From positions 1,240,001-1,304,000 of the forward strand of contig NZ_BJOR01000001.1 of NCBI RefSeq assembly GCF_006540305.1: a stretch of DNA of 64,000 bases, written 5' to 3'. Positions within the stretch are counted from its first letter, which is position 1; the number at the start of each line of letters is the position of its first letter. A model generated the notes under the pieces. It was not told where the DNA came from. It worked only from the letters and a program-made list of their open reading frames with translations, and did not search any database. Positions 1 through 8,717 of this stretch are shown piece by piece. Position numbers and translations under genes: made by a program. This stretch comes from Streptomyces sp. 6-11-2. GTDB taxonomy: Bacteria; Actinomycetota; Actinomycetes; Streptomycetales; Streptomycetaceae.

Positions 1-408
1 CTGTTCGTCGGGGTGGCGATGCTTCCCGGGTTCGACCTGGTGCCCGCGTCCCGGTGGCCCCTGCTGATTCCCGTCATGGTCCTCGGCATCACCACCTTCC
101 TGCTGCTCGGGGTGATCATCGGCAGTATCGCCGACACCCCGGAGTCGGTCGCCGGCATCGCCAACTTCCTGATGCTGCCCATGGCCTTCCTGTCCGGGTC
201 GTTCTTCCCGCTGGACGCCATGCCCGACTGGCTGCAGAAGGTCTCGCTGATCATGCCGCTGCGCTATCTCAACGACGCGGTGTCGGCGGCTCTGACCGGC
301 CGCGGCGACCTGTCCGACGTCGGTGTGGGGTGCGCGGGGCTCGTCGCGTTCGCCGTCGTCTTCGGGGCAGCCGCGGCGCGCACCTTCCGCTGGACGAAGA
401 CGTCATGA
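1..408 (+). CDS. ABC-2 type transporter permease, C-terminal part (cut by window start)
   Basis: The frame is open from the first base, so this is the last ~135 residues of a membrane permease. Hydrophobic stretches (LLIPVMVLGITTFLLLGVIIGS, then IANFLMLPMAFLSGSFFP) and the 'FLSGSFFPLDAMPDWLQ' segment are typical of the C-terminal half of ABC-2 permeases, which form the channel of drug or peptide exporters. The ATPase partner must lie to the left of the window. The stop overlaps the start of the next gene (ATGA), so it is translationally coupled to the YcaO gene. That suggests export of, or self-immunity to, the modified peptide. Substrate unknown. Confidence 0.85.
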   Translation: MFVGVAMLPGFDLVPASRWPLLIPVMVLGITTFLLLGVIIGSIADTPESVAGIANFLMLPMAFLSGSFFPLDAMPDWLQKVSLIMPLRYLNDAVSAALTGRGDLSDVGVGCAGLVAFAVVFGAAAARTFRWTKTS

Positions 409-2357
409 GCACCACGCCCCGGCTGCTCGCGCACCCGATGGAGGAGGCCCGCGACGCTCTCCAGGCGTTCCTGGGCGACCACTTCGGCGCCGACGCCCCA
501 CGGGTTGTGCCGGTCGGTGCCGTCGGCGCGGAGGACGGGGACGCCGGGGCCCCGGACCCCTGGGCCGCGGACCGCTCGACGGCGCTGGTCCACGTCAGCG
601 CCTCGGCGATCCTGCTCGGCCCGTGGGGAGGCGACGGCAGCGCACCCGCCTGCGGCCGCTGTCTCGCCGTACGGTGGCAGCGCCTGCGCAGCCGCAGCGA
701 GCGCAACGCCCTGGAGACCGGCGGCCCGGAGGGGCCCCGCCCGGCGGGCGCCTGGCCGCTGCTCACCAGTCATGTCCAGGACACCGTGGCCGCGCTGTGC
801 GAGGCCCTGTTGAACAGGCCCGGCCCGGTGCCCCCCGCCGGACTTCCCGCCGACCGCGCCCTGCCCCAGGTGACCCGGCTGGACCTGGCCAACTTGCTGA
901 TCAGGACGTTCCCGCTGCTCGCCGACCCGCTCTGTCCCGACTGCGGCCCGCCCGTTCAGGCACCGGACAGCGTCCCGCCGCTCACCCCGGCCCCGCGTCC
1001 CAAGCCGGATCCCGGCGCCTACCGGCTGCGTTCGGCCTTCGCCCACCCGCTCCCCACCGACGCCCTGGCCAATCCGGTCTGCGGCGCCCTGGGGGCCGGC
1101 ACCTGGACCGACGTCACCTCGTCGACCACCGCTCCGGTGGCCGGCAGCGTGTTCATCCGGGGGTACGCGGGGCTGCACGACGTCACCTGGAGCGGGCAGG
1201 AGAACTCCTTCGCCACCAGCCGCCGGCTCGCCTTCCTCGAAGGCCTTGAACGGTACGCGGGCACCCATCGGCGGGGCGGCTCCGCGCCGGTCGTCGGCTC
1301 CTACGACGAGCTGAAGGCCGACGCGGTCGACCCCGCGGTGTGCGGCCTGTACAGCCCGGAGACCTACCGGGACGACCCCCTGGTCGAGCCCTTCGACCCG
1401 GGCCGGCCCATCCCCTGGGAGTGGGGCTGGTCACTGCGGGACGAGCACCCCGTACTGGTGCCGTCGCGGCTGGTCTACTACAGCATCCCGCCGGCCGACG
1501 ACAACTTCGTCTTCGAGTGCTCCAACGGCTGTGCCATCGGCGGCTGTCTGGAGGAGGCGGTCCTGGGCGGCCTCCTCGAACTCGTCGAGCGCGACTCCTT
1601 CCTGAACGGCTGGTACGGCGCGGCCCGGCTCCCCCGCATCGACCTGGGGACGGTCGGCAGTCCGACGGCCGCCGCCATGGCCGAGCGGGCCGCCCTGCAG
1701 GGCTACGACGTCCATGTCTTCGACAACCGGATCGACCTGGCGATCCCGGCCGTCACCGTGGTCGGCGTCCGCCGGGACGGGGGCCCGGGCACCCTGTCCT
1801 TCGCGGCCGCGGCCTCGCTGGATCCGAGGAGCGCGGTCGAGGGGGCACTGTCCGAGGTACTGAGCTACATCCCGCACCTGGCCCGGCAGACCGCCGAGCG
1901 CCGCGGCGAACTGGAGGCCATGGCCGACGACTTCTTCCTGGTGCGTCATCTGAAGGACCACCCCCAGCTCTACGGGCTGCCCCGCATGGCCGAGTACGCG
2001 CGCGGCTATCTGGAGCCGTCCGTGGCCCGTCCCTTCGACGAGGTGTACCGGGACTGGGAGAGCCGCGGCCGCCCCCGCACCGGCGACCTGCGCGACGACG
2101 TCGCCGTGGTCAGGGACGAACTGGTCCGGGCGGGCCATGACGTCATCGTCGTCGACCAGACCTCGCCCGAGCAGGAGCGGATGGGGCTGCGGACGGTCGG
2201 CACGGTGGTGCCGGGACTGCTGCCGATCGACTTCGGCTGGAACCGGCAGCGGGCCCTGCTGATGCCCCGGCTGCGCACCGCGCTGCGCCGCGGCGGACAC
2301 CGGGACCGCGACCTCACCGACGCGGAGATCCGCCGGGCCCCGCATCCCTTCCCGTGA
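405..2357 (+). CDS. YcaO-domain TOMM cyclodehydratase / SagD-like scaffold protein
   Basis: 650 residues from the ATG that overlaps the permease stop. The N-terminal third carries two CxxC pairs (near residues 83 and 177) that would hold a structural zinc, as in TOMM leader-peptide-binding/docking regions. The YcaO ATP-grasp-like fold follows, with 'EGLERYAG' near 278 and 'GGCLEEAVLGGLLELVERDSF' near 385. The protein ends in PHPFP, matching the PxPxP tail that YcaO cyclodehydratases need for catalysis. Known members use ATP to turn Cys/Ser/Thr of a ribosomal peptide into azolines. It lies between a permease and an M20 hydrolase, as expected in a linear azol(in)e-type cluster. No precursor peptide or flavin dehydrogenase is visible here; they are probably to the left. 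YcaO proteins can also make thioamides or amidines, but the PxPxP tail favours cyclodehydration. Confidence 0.88.
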   Translation: MSTTPRLLAHPMEEARDALQAFLGDHFGADAPRVVPVGAVGAEDGDAGAPDPWAADRSTALVHVSASAILLGPWGGDGSAPACGRCLAVRWQRLRSRSERNALETGGPEGPRPAGAWPLLTSHVQDTVAALCEALLNRPGPVPPAGLPADRALPQVTRLDLANLLIRTFPLLADPLCPDCGPPVQAPDSVPPLTPAPRPKPDPGAYRLRSAFAHPLPTDALANPVCGALGAGTWTDVTSSTTAPVAGSVFIRGYAGLHDVTWSGQENSFATSRRLAFLEGLERYAGTHRRGGSAPVVGSYDELKADAVDPAVCGLYSPETYRDDPLVEPFDPGRPIPWEWGWSLRDEHPVLVPSRLVYYSIPPADDNFVFECSNGCAIGGCLEEAVLGGLLELVERDSFLNGWYGAARLPRIDLGTVGSPTAAAMAERAALQGYDVHVFDNRIDLAIPAVTVVGVRRDGGPGTLSFAAAASLDPRSAVEGALSEVLSYIPHLARQTAERRGELEAMADDFFLVRHLKDHPQLYGLPRMAEYARGYLEPSVARPFDEVYRDWESRGRPRTGDLRDDVAVVRDELVRAGHDVIVVDQTSPEQERMGLRTVGTVVPGLLPIDFGWNRQRALLMPRLRTALRRGGHRDRDLTDAEIRRAPHPFP

Positions 2358-2424
2358 GCCCACCTCCCGCACCCGGGCCTCCCCGCACCGCGATGGAGGC
2401 CCGGCCGTTCCCCGGAGTCCGCCC

Positions 2425-3762
2425 ATGAACCCGCCGTCCCCCCACGCCCCGGTCCCGGCACGGGCCGGCCACAACGCCCCGCTCGTGACCGATCAAGACC
2501 CGCCTCCGGGCGGGGAGGACCTGCTCACCCGCGCCGGGGACGTTCTGCGCCCCGCTCTCTCCCTCTGTCTGGACCTGCACGCGCATCCGGAACCGTCCGG
2601 ACAGGAGGCCCGCACCGCGGACCGCTTCGGCCGGCGACTCGCGGCGGCGGCCTGCGAGATCACCCAGGGGGTGGGCGGCCACGGCGTCGTCGGCGTGCTC
2701 CGCAACGGGGACGGCCCCCGCGTCTGGCTGCGGGCGGAGCTCGACGCGCTCCCGATGCGCGAGCGGACCGGGCTGCCGTACGCCAGCCGCAACGACGCCA
2801 TGCACGCGTGCGGCCACGACCTGCACCTGGCCGCCGCGGCCGGCGCCGCCGACCTGCTCGCCCGCCTGTCCCACCGATGGCGGGGCACCCTGGTGGTGGT
2901 GGGACAGCCGGCCGAGGAGACGCTCAGCGGGGCCGAGGCCATGCTGCGCGACGGACTGTACGAACGGTTCGGCAGCCCCGGCGTCGTCCTCGCCCAGCAT
3001 GCCGCGCCGCTGCCCTCCGGCACGGTCGCGCACTCGGCGCGGCAGGCGCCGATGGCGGCGGCCGGCGCGGTGCTCGAGGTGGTGCTGCACGGACAGGGCG
3101 GTCACGCCGCCACTCCGCATCTGGCGGTGGATCCGGTCGTCGCCGCGGCCGCCGTCGTCACCCGGCTCCAGAACATCGTCGCCCGCGAGACCGCGCCCGC
3201 CGACCAGGTGACCCTGACCGTGGGCACGCTGCGGGCCGGAACGGCCGCCAACGTCATACCGGACCGCGCCGAACTGGGCGTCGGGGTCCGCGCGTCGAGC
3301 GAGGCGTCCCTCGACCGGGCGCTGACCGCGGTGCGCCGCATCGTCCTCGCCGAGAGCGCCGCCACGGGCGCCCCCCGAGAGCCCGAGGTGACCGTCACCT
3401 CCCGCTCGGCGGCCCTGCGGTGCGACCCGGACACCACCGACTCGATACGGCGCGCTCACACCGGACTCCTGGGGCCCGGACGGGTTCTGCCCTGGCCGGG
3501 ATCGATGGCCACGGAGGACTTCCCGCTGTTCGGGGACGCCGGAGCCGGCGTCCACGGGCAGCACGGAATCCCGCTGGTCTACTGGATGCTGGGCGTGGTG
3601 GGCCCGGACGAATGGCGCCGGGCAACGGCCGACGGCCCTGACGCCTCACCACCCCCGGCCCCGAACCACTCCCCGTACTTCGCCCCCCACATCGGCAGCG
3701 CCCTGCGCCCCGCGATCGCCGCGCTGACGATCGCGGCACTCGACCGGTTCGCGGCCACGTGA
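2425..3762 (+). CDS. M20 family metal-dependent amidohydrolase
   Basis: 445 residues. The metal site of the M20D amidohydrolase/aminoacylase family is visible: HACGHD near residue 127, PAEET near 162, AQHAAP near 190, a GGHAATP dimer-interface segment near 228, and a late His (PNHSPYFAP) near 412. Such enzymes remove acyl groups from amino acids or small peptides. It starts 67 bases after the YcaO stop on the same strand, so it is probably co-transcribed. In that setting it could trim the leader, deacylate a product, or confer resistance. It could also be an unrelated neighbour, such as an indole-acetyl-amino-acid or hippurate hydrolase. Confidence 0.85.
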   Translation: MNPPSPHAPVPARAGHNAPLVTDQDPPPGGEDLLTRAGDVLRPALSLCLDLHAHPEPSGQEARTADRFGRRLAAAACEITQGVGGHGVVGVLRNGDGPRVWLRAELDALPMRERTGLPYASRNDAMHACGHDLHLAAAAGAADLLARLSHRWRGTLVVVGQPAEETLSGAEAMLRDGLYERFGSPGVVLAQHAAPLPSGTVAHSARQAPMAAAGAVLEVVLHGQGGHAATPHLAVDPVVAAAAVVTRLQNIVARETAPADQVTLTVGTLRAGTAANVIPDRAELGVGVRASSEASLDRALTAVRRIVLAESAATGAPREPEVTVTSRSAALRCDPDTTDSIRRAHTGLLGPGRVLPWPGSMATEDFPLFGDAGAGVHGQHGIPLVYWMLGVVGPDEWRRATADGPDASPPPAPNHSPYFAPHIGSALRPAIAALTIAALDRFAAT

Positions 3763-3853
3763 GAGACCGGCGCCGGAAGAGGGGCCGCGGGCAGTGGCGG
3801 TCACGCCTGGGACCTGTCCGGCGCCGCAGGTGCCCGTGCGTCAGGACATGTGC

Positions 3854-3907
3854 ACACAGGACCGCCCGCCCCCGCTGCACTGGGCGCGGGAGCGGGCGGG
3901 CCTGTGT
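3854..3907. terminator. Bidirectional hairpin terminator
   Basis: A 16-base arm at 3854-3869 pairs with 3892-3907 with one mismatch. It sits between the convergent M20 gene and the secreted nuclease gene, five bases from the latter's stop. Confidence 0.75.
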
Positions 3908-3912
3908 CAGCC

Positions 3913-6399
3913 TTACGGCTTCACACGCAGAACCTGCGGGTCGTGGTCGCTGACCTGGTCGGCGAACTCGGAGTTGATGTGCACCACGTCGTAGGTGACG
4001 TGGTTCAGCATGCTCGGGTTCACCATCATGTGGTCCAGCACCTGCGAGTTGCCCTGGAAGACGTAGGAGTAACGCTCGTTCGCCGGCAGGGTGTTCACCA
4101 GGTCGGTGAGCTGCTTGCCGTCACCGGTCAAGGTCTTCATCGCGGAGGAGAACTGGTAGTCGTTGTAGTCGCCCAGGGAGACGATGAGTGCCTTGGGGTC
4201 GGCGGCCTCGAGCTTCTTGACGAAGGCGTTCTCCAGCGTGGCCTGCTTGTTCCGCTGGATCTCGGAGTTGAGGACGGGCGGCTGGATGCGGCCGGCGACG
4301 TTCTGGTCGCCGCCCTTGCTGTTGAAGTGGTTGGCTATCACGAAGATCTTCTTGTTGTTCTTCGTGAGGAACTCGCCGACCAGCGGCTTGCGGCTGCTGT
4401 TCCAGGCCTCGTCCGTCGGGGCGATGCGTCCGGGCGAGACGGACAGGTGCGTGTCGCTGCCCTTGCCGACGACGTCGACGGCGGTGACGGAGTCGCCACC
4501 GGGCCGGTCCACGAACGTGACCCGCTTCGGGTCGAACAGGAAGACGGTGCGGATGTTGCCACCCGGCTGGCCGCCGTCCTTGTCGTTCACCGGGTTGATC
4601 TGACGGTACTCGTAGCGCGGGCCGCCGGCGGCGACGATGGCGTCGGTGAGCTTGGCCAGCGTCTTGTCGGGGTCCACGGTGCCGTCGTCGATGGCGCCGC
4701 TGTTGTCCTGGATCTCCTCGACGCCGACGATGGCGGGCGCGCGGAGGTTCGTCACCAGGTTGTGGCCGAGCCGGTCGAACTTGGCCTGCGGGTCGCTCGG
4801 CGCGAGGTTCTGCACGTTGTACGTGCCGATGGTGACCTCGTTGGACTTCGCCTCGCTCGTGACCTCGGGCTTGAGGCCGTTGTCCTTGTAGGTACCGAGC
4901 TGGCGGGCCGCGAGGATGTAGGTGCCGGCGAACTGGCTGTAGTCCAGCGGGCCCTCGGTGACGCCGGTGAGCTCGTCGCCCACGTTCGCCTTCGGGAACG
5001 GGTCCGTGGTGTTGATCGCCTGAACCTGGAGGCGAGCCACGTTCGGGTCGTCGTACGACGGGTAGTAGACGCCGCCGCGCTTGGTCCTGTTGTGGTCGGG
5101 GTCGGCCGTGACCCACATCTCGTGGTAGGCGTCCGTGGCGCCGACGACGCGGGCGTCGGAGATCTGGACGTTCATGCCCTCCAGGGACTCGTAGAAGTCC
5201 AGGGCGTACTTGGTCGGCTCGAGGTCGAGGTACTCGGTGTTGCCGGTGCTGTCGCCCTTCGGGGACCACGCGGCGGGGATGCTGTTCTTGTCGAGGACGA
5301 CCGGGGCCGGCAGCGGGTTGCCGCTGGACAGCACGGTGACCGTCGGCTTCATGATCTCGGTCGTCGACTGGATGCCGGTGTCGTAGCCGCCCGGGTAGTA
5401 CTCGGTGACCACACCGGACACGGTGACGCTGTCGCCGACCTTCACCGTGGGGTTGGAACTGGTGTAGACGAAGATGCCCTCGCTGGTGCGGGGGTCGTTG
5501 TCCGGGTTCGGGTCCTGCATCCAGAAGCCCTTGGACGTGGAGGACGTGCTGGTGGTGCGGACACCGGTGACGATGCCGGTGACGTCCTTGACGTTCTTGG
5601 TGGACAGCGGGGAGCGCCGGTTGGTGCCCTGGATGTCGTGGATCTTCGCCGAGATCGCGTCGGCGGGGGCGGTCTGGGTCGGCGTCGGGGTCGGCGTGGG
5701 GTCACCGCCGGAGCCGCCGCCCTGGCCGCCGGAGTTCTCCGGGGTGGGGGCACCCGCGGCGAAGTCGGCCGCGTTGTCGTCGGTGTCGACCAGGGTCTTG
5801 CGGGCGACCGAGGCGGTGTTGCTCGCGCCGGCGGCCGGGCCGGAGCCCTCGCGGACGACGGCGGTGCCAAAGCCGACCAGGTCCTTGATGCGGGGGTCGG
5901 CGGCGCAGTCCTCGGCGGTGACACAGGTCAGCAGGTCGGTGCCCTTGACCAGCGCGACGGTGCCGGTGGTGCCCGACATGTTGATGTTGCCGGTGGCGTC
6001 CGGGGTGGGCAGTGCGGCGGTGCCGCCGGTGCCTGCGGCCTCCTGGATCAGATAACGGCCGTTGCCGGCGAGGGTGCCGGTGAGGCGGGTGGCCTGCCAC
6101 TTGGTGGTCGGGCCGGGGTTGCCCGACAAGTACTGGACGCTGTAGTCGGAGAGGTCCAGCGAGCCGGAGCCGGCGTTGGCCAGCTCGATGAAGTCGTTGA
6201 TCAAGGTGGCGCCGGAGTTGCCGCCGCCTCCGTAGACCTCGGATATGACGGCGTCGGCCGACGGGGTCGCAAAGGCGGAGTGGACGCCCACTCCGGCCAG
6301 CACGACCGAGCCGGTGATCGCCAGGGGTATCAGACGCTTGCGCAGAGAAGTCGCGCGGTGTCTTGCGGGGCGGGGCGTTTCAGCGCTGGAGTTCGACAC
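3913..6399 (-). CDS. Secreted lamin-tail domain / endonuclease-exonuclease-phosphatase protein
   Basis: 828 residues. A GTG start is chosen because AAGGAG lies 7-8 bases upstream; the longer frame adds 31 residues with no ribosome site. The signal peptide has 'LRKRLIPLAITGSVVLAGVGV' and an Ala-rich cleavage region near 48. A lamin-tail domain follows ('ADAVISEVYGGGGNSG... DFIELANAGSGSLDLSDYSV'), then a Pro/Thr linker, an OB-fold segment ('KIHDIQGTNRRSPL') and a C-terminal EEP nuclease domain. The nuclease residues can be seen: YNVQNL, VEEIQD, NHFNSKGG, GDYNDYQ and SDHDPQ. This order matches ExeM/NucH-type extracellular nucleases, which degrade DNA for nutrients. Exported phosphatases share the fold, so the substrate is not certain. 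It is monocistronic, with a terminator just after it. Confidence 0.88.
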   Translation of the reverse strand: MSNSSAETPRPARHRATSLRKRLIPLAITGSVVLAGVGVHSAFATPSADAVISEVYGGGGNSGATLINDFIELANAGSGSLDLSDYSVQYLSGNPGPTTKWQATRLTGTLAGNGRYLIQEAAGTGGTAALPTPDATGNINMSGTTGTVALVKGTDLLTCVTAEDCAADPRIKDLVGFGTAVVREGSGPAAGASNTASVARKTLVDTDDNAADFAAGAPTPENSGGQGGGSGGDPTPTPTPTQTAPADAISAKIHDIQGTNRRSPLSTKNVKDVTGIVTGVRTTSTSSTSKGFWMQDPNPDNDPRTSEGIFVYTSSNPTVKVGDSVTVSGVVTEYYPGGYDTGIQSTTEIMKPTVTVLSSGNPLPAPVVLDKNSIPAAWSPKGDSTGNTEYLDLEPTKYALDFYESLEGMNVQISDARVVGATDAYHEMWVTADPDHNRTKRGGVYYPSYDDPNVARLQVQAINTTDPFPKANVGDELTGVTEGPLDYSQFAGTYILAARQLGTYKDNGLKPEVTSEAKSNEVTIGTYNVQNLAPSDPQAKFDRLGHNLVTNLRAPAIVGVEEIQDNSGAIDDGTVDPDKTLAKLTDAIVAAGGPRYEYRQINPVNDKDGGQPGGNIRTVFLFDPKRVTFVDRPGGDSVTAVDVVGKGSDTHLSVSPGRIAPTDEAWNSSRKPLVGEFLTKNNKKIFVIANHFNSKGGDQNVAGRIQPPVLNSEIQRNKQATLENAFVKKLEAADPKALIVSLGDYNDYQFSSAMKTLTGDGKQLTDLVNTLPANERYSYVFQGNSQVLDHMMVNPSMLNHVTYDVVHINSEFADQVSDHDPQVLRVKP

Positions 6400-7100
6400 A
6401 GGAAGGGTCTCCTTGGGAGCCGGGAAAGCATGAGGGCGCGTGGGGATGCGCCGACCGACCCGGATCCGCTGTCGACGGCCAGGGCCTGGCAAGCGCTCAA
6501 GCTACGCGCATAGATACGTCTGAAAAAAGGCCGGGGGTTAAAACGCTTGGCAAACTGTTATCCGGCACCCGGCGCGCCCGACGCCCCGTGCGCGTGGCGA
6601 CATGACCGGTGGTGAGCCGATCCGATGGGTGCGGCGGCAGGCTGCGCCTTGCGTCGGCCGGTTGGCGAGGTGACACCCGTTCAGAGAGGAACGGCGGGAG
6701 GCCGTCAGCCGAGTGTGAAGCGGGCGGGGCCGCCCAGGCTCGCGAGGGCGCAGCACACCGCGAACAGGGTGTCGACATCCACAGACTTTCGTTCAACGGG
6801 ACGCTTCCGGATCGTCGGCGCCGCCGGGGGGGGGAGGCCACGGCACACCAGGCCAGAGGTCCTGCGGACGCTGCGGCTCCGTCCCGCATCCCAGCGCCGG
6901 AAAGTGAACGGCGGGCAACGAGGGTTTCCTCATCTCGAAACCAATGGGTGAGCAGTTGGTCGCGGCAGGGGAAGGTGCGGCGTTCGGAAACTCATCGTTG
7001 CTGCTCGGCGACGGCCTTCGCGACGAACCGCGGATCGGCGGGGAGTTCGACGTCCCCAGGTCACCGGCCTTGACGGCCACGGACACGGACCCGCCGGGGG
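6400..7100. other. Gene-poor interval with decayed-looking frames
   Basis: No intact gene is recognised. The part next to the nuclease (about 6500-6570) is unusually AT-rich and should hold the nuclease promoter; on the minus strand TATCTA near 6510-6516 is a -10-like hexamer, without a convincing -35. On the minus strand a short frame ends at 6705 (…VDTLFAVCCALASLGGPARFTLG) with normal Streptomyces codon use but no start, close to a run of ten G on the plus strand (6826-6835). Another such fragment lies at 6992-7100. Both look like gene remnants. Confidence 0.4.
6992..7100 (-). pseudogene. Possible C-terminal gene remnant with a frameshift
   Basis: Directly after the IucC stop, the minus strand reads GGSVSVAVKAGDLG in one frame. 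After a G run, the adjacent frame reads DVELPADPRFVAKAVAEQQR before a TGA at 6992. Both halves have strong Streptomyces third-position GC and protein-like composition. A single missing base in the G run would join them. No start codon or family is recognised; chance open reading in GC-rich DNA is a real alternative. Confidence 0.2.
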
Positions 7101-8606
7101 TCAGCCTGGGATCCAGGCGCTCACCAGCGGATTCGGCAGCGGCTGATAGCGGGCGGCGGCGCCGTCGGCGTTCGTCCAGCGCAGCAGCAGGTTCGTCTTC
7201 CCGGGCACGGTGGGCGAGGTGAGCAGGGCGGCGGCCTCGGGCAGGTCGTGGCAGGCGAGTTCACGGCGGGCGGCGGGCCAGGGGTCGAGACCCGGGTGGC
7301 GTTCGGCGAGGGCGGCGGCGATCTCGCTGAGGTGGTTGACGACCAGGCAGTACACCAGCCGCTCCCATCCGGCGGCCCGGGAGACGTCCGGCAGCAGCTT
7401 GACGCCCTCCGCGTCGCGGAAGAGTGCCTGCACGGGCAGGCCGGCGGCGTCCACGGCGATCAGCGAGTTCTGCAGATGGGCCTCCAGGACGACACCGTGC
7501 CGCGCGAAGGCGCCGAGGACGGGGGGTATCACCTGGCGCAGATACGCCTCCCACCACAGCGCCGGGTCCGCCGGGCCGTCCAGCGGGTTGCCGTCGAAGC
7601 CCTCGGCGAGGGCCGCGGCGAGCAGCGGGGTCGCGCCGGGCACCAGGTGTTCGCCCAGTCCGTCGCGGACGACGACGGCGAGTTCCTCGAAGGCGAAGGC
7701 GGCGGTGCGGTAGCCGCGGTCGGACAGCCAGGCCGCCCGGCCCGGCAGGTGGGCGAAGGCGGTCGCGACCGCCGTGTCGGTGCGGCGCAGCCTGCCGAGG
7801 TCGTGCCGCCACAACCGCCGCACGTCGTTGGTGATCCGCACGTCCAGACTGAACTTCAGGAAGAGGTCCGTGCCGGGGACGTGGACGGTGCGGACGGCCG
7901 CCGTGGGCCACACCGACCGGGCCGTCGTGCCCAGCCGCAGCAGCCGTCCGTCGGCGAAGGCCTCGGCGAGGTCGCGGCCCACCAGTTCGAGCTGCCAGGG
8001 GTGGGCGGGCAGCAGCCGGTAGCCGGGCGGGGCCAGGCCCAGCGCGTCGAGCGCCGAGGTGTCGCCCTCCTCGGCGACCAGGTCCTCGCGCACCCCGAGC
8101 AGCACCAGGGGGAAGCGGGCGTGTGCCTCGGGCGCGTACGGCAGCCAGGAGGCGGCCGGGCCGCCACCACGCGCCTTGGGCGCCGGGTGGTACGGGTGGC
8201 CGGTGACGAGCGCCTGCTCGGACCGGATGTACGGGCCCTCGGGCACCGGCGCGCGGTCGCGGGCGGCGAGCAGCGCCGCCACCGCCTCCCGGCTGTCGAT
8301 CATCTCGGCGGGCAGTTCGTCGTTGGACAGGCCCGTGTGCCGACGCAGCTCCTCCGCCACGAGTTTGACCAGTTCCGGGTGGTCGATCCGCTGCCAGCCG
8401 CCCTCCGCGTACACCTCCGGCGCGGTGGGCCGCCGCCCGTCGCGCACGCGCAGCAGCCGGTCCCCGCCGGGCAGCCGGTACGTCCGCCGGCCGCCCGGAT
8501 CCGGGTACGGCCGCGCGACCTCGCGGATCAGGCAGTTCAGCAGGGGCGCGGCCGCGTACGCGTCGGCGCGCTCCGCGACGTCGTCGGTGGGGGGCGTGAG
8601 CTCCAT
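7101..8606 (-). CDS. IucA/IucC family NIS siderophore synthetase (copy 1)
   Basis: 501 residues from the ATG at 8606; an in-frame ATG 27 bases upstream is also possible, and neither has a good Shine-Dalgarno sequence. NIS synthetase landmarks are present: GHPYHPAPKARGG near 160, LPAHPWQLE near 215, LKFSLDVRITNDVRR near 255, EAHLQNSLI near 380, FRDAEGVKL near 403 and KTNLLLRWTN near 475. These ATP-dependent enzymes condense a carboxylic acid such as citrate or succinate with an amine or alcohol to build NRPS-independent siderophores. It is divergent from a second family member. No hydroxylase, acyltransferase, exporter or receptor is nearby, so the product cannot be predicted. Confidence 0.9.
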   Translation of the reverse strand: MELTPPTDDVAERADAYAAAPLLNCLIREVARPYPDPGGRRTYRLPGGDRLLRVRDGRRPTAPEVYAEGGWQRIDHPELVKLVAEELRRHTGLSNDELPAEMIDSREAVAALLAARDRAPVPEGPYIRSEQALVTGHPYHPAPKARGGGPAASWLPYAPEAHARFPLVLLGVREDLVAEEGDTSALDALGLAPPGYRLLPAHPWQLELVGRDLAEAFADGRLLRLGTTARSVWPTAAVRTVHVPGTDLFLKFSLDVRITNDVRRLWRHDLGRLRRTDTAVATAFAHLPGRAAWLSDRGYRTAAFAFEELAVVVRDGLGEHLVPGATPLLAAALAEGFDGNPLDGPADPALWWEAYLRQVIPPVLGAFARHGVVLEAHLQNSLIAVDAAGLPVQALFRDAEGVKLLPDVSRAAGWERLVYCLVVNHLSEIAAALAERHPGLDPWPAARRELACHDLPEAAALLTSPTVPGKTNLLLRWTNADGAAARYQPLPNPLVSAWIPG

Positions 8607-8717
8607 GCGTTTTACTCGGTCCGTTCGGTCCATAAGTCCACACGGTGCGAAGGTGATCAGTATGTCTGCCCGGCACGCGCCGACCTGACGCCCGCCCGCT
8701 ATCGGAGGAGTCCGACC
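8607..8717. promoter_or_regulatory. Divergent promoter region between the two IucA/IucC genes
   Basis: This short interval must hold both promoters. The plus-strand gene has a clear GGAGGAG site seven bases before its GTG. I looked for a TTAGG…CCTAA-like iron box as at 60590 and did not find one. Confidence 0.5.

Noticed and set aside
3850..6513. 887-codon open frame antisense to the nuclease gene
   Set aside because: It mirrors the minus-strand gene, has no domain pattern, and results from high third-position GC.
8607..8717. Iron box between the two IucA/IucC genes
   Set aside because: No TTAGG…CCTAA-like palindrome was found on either strand; only CGGTCC direct repeats.
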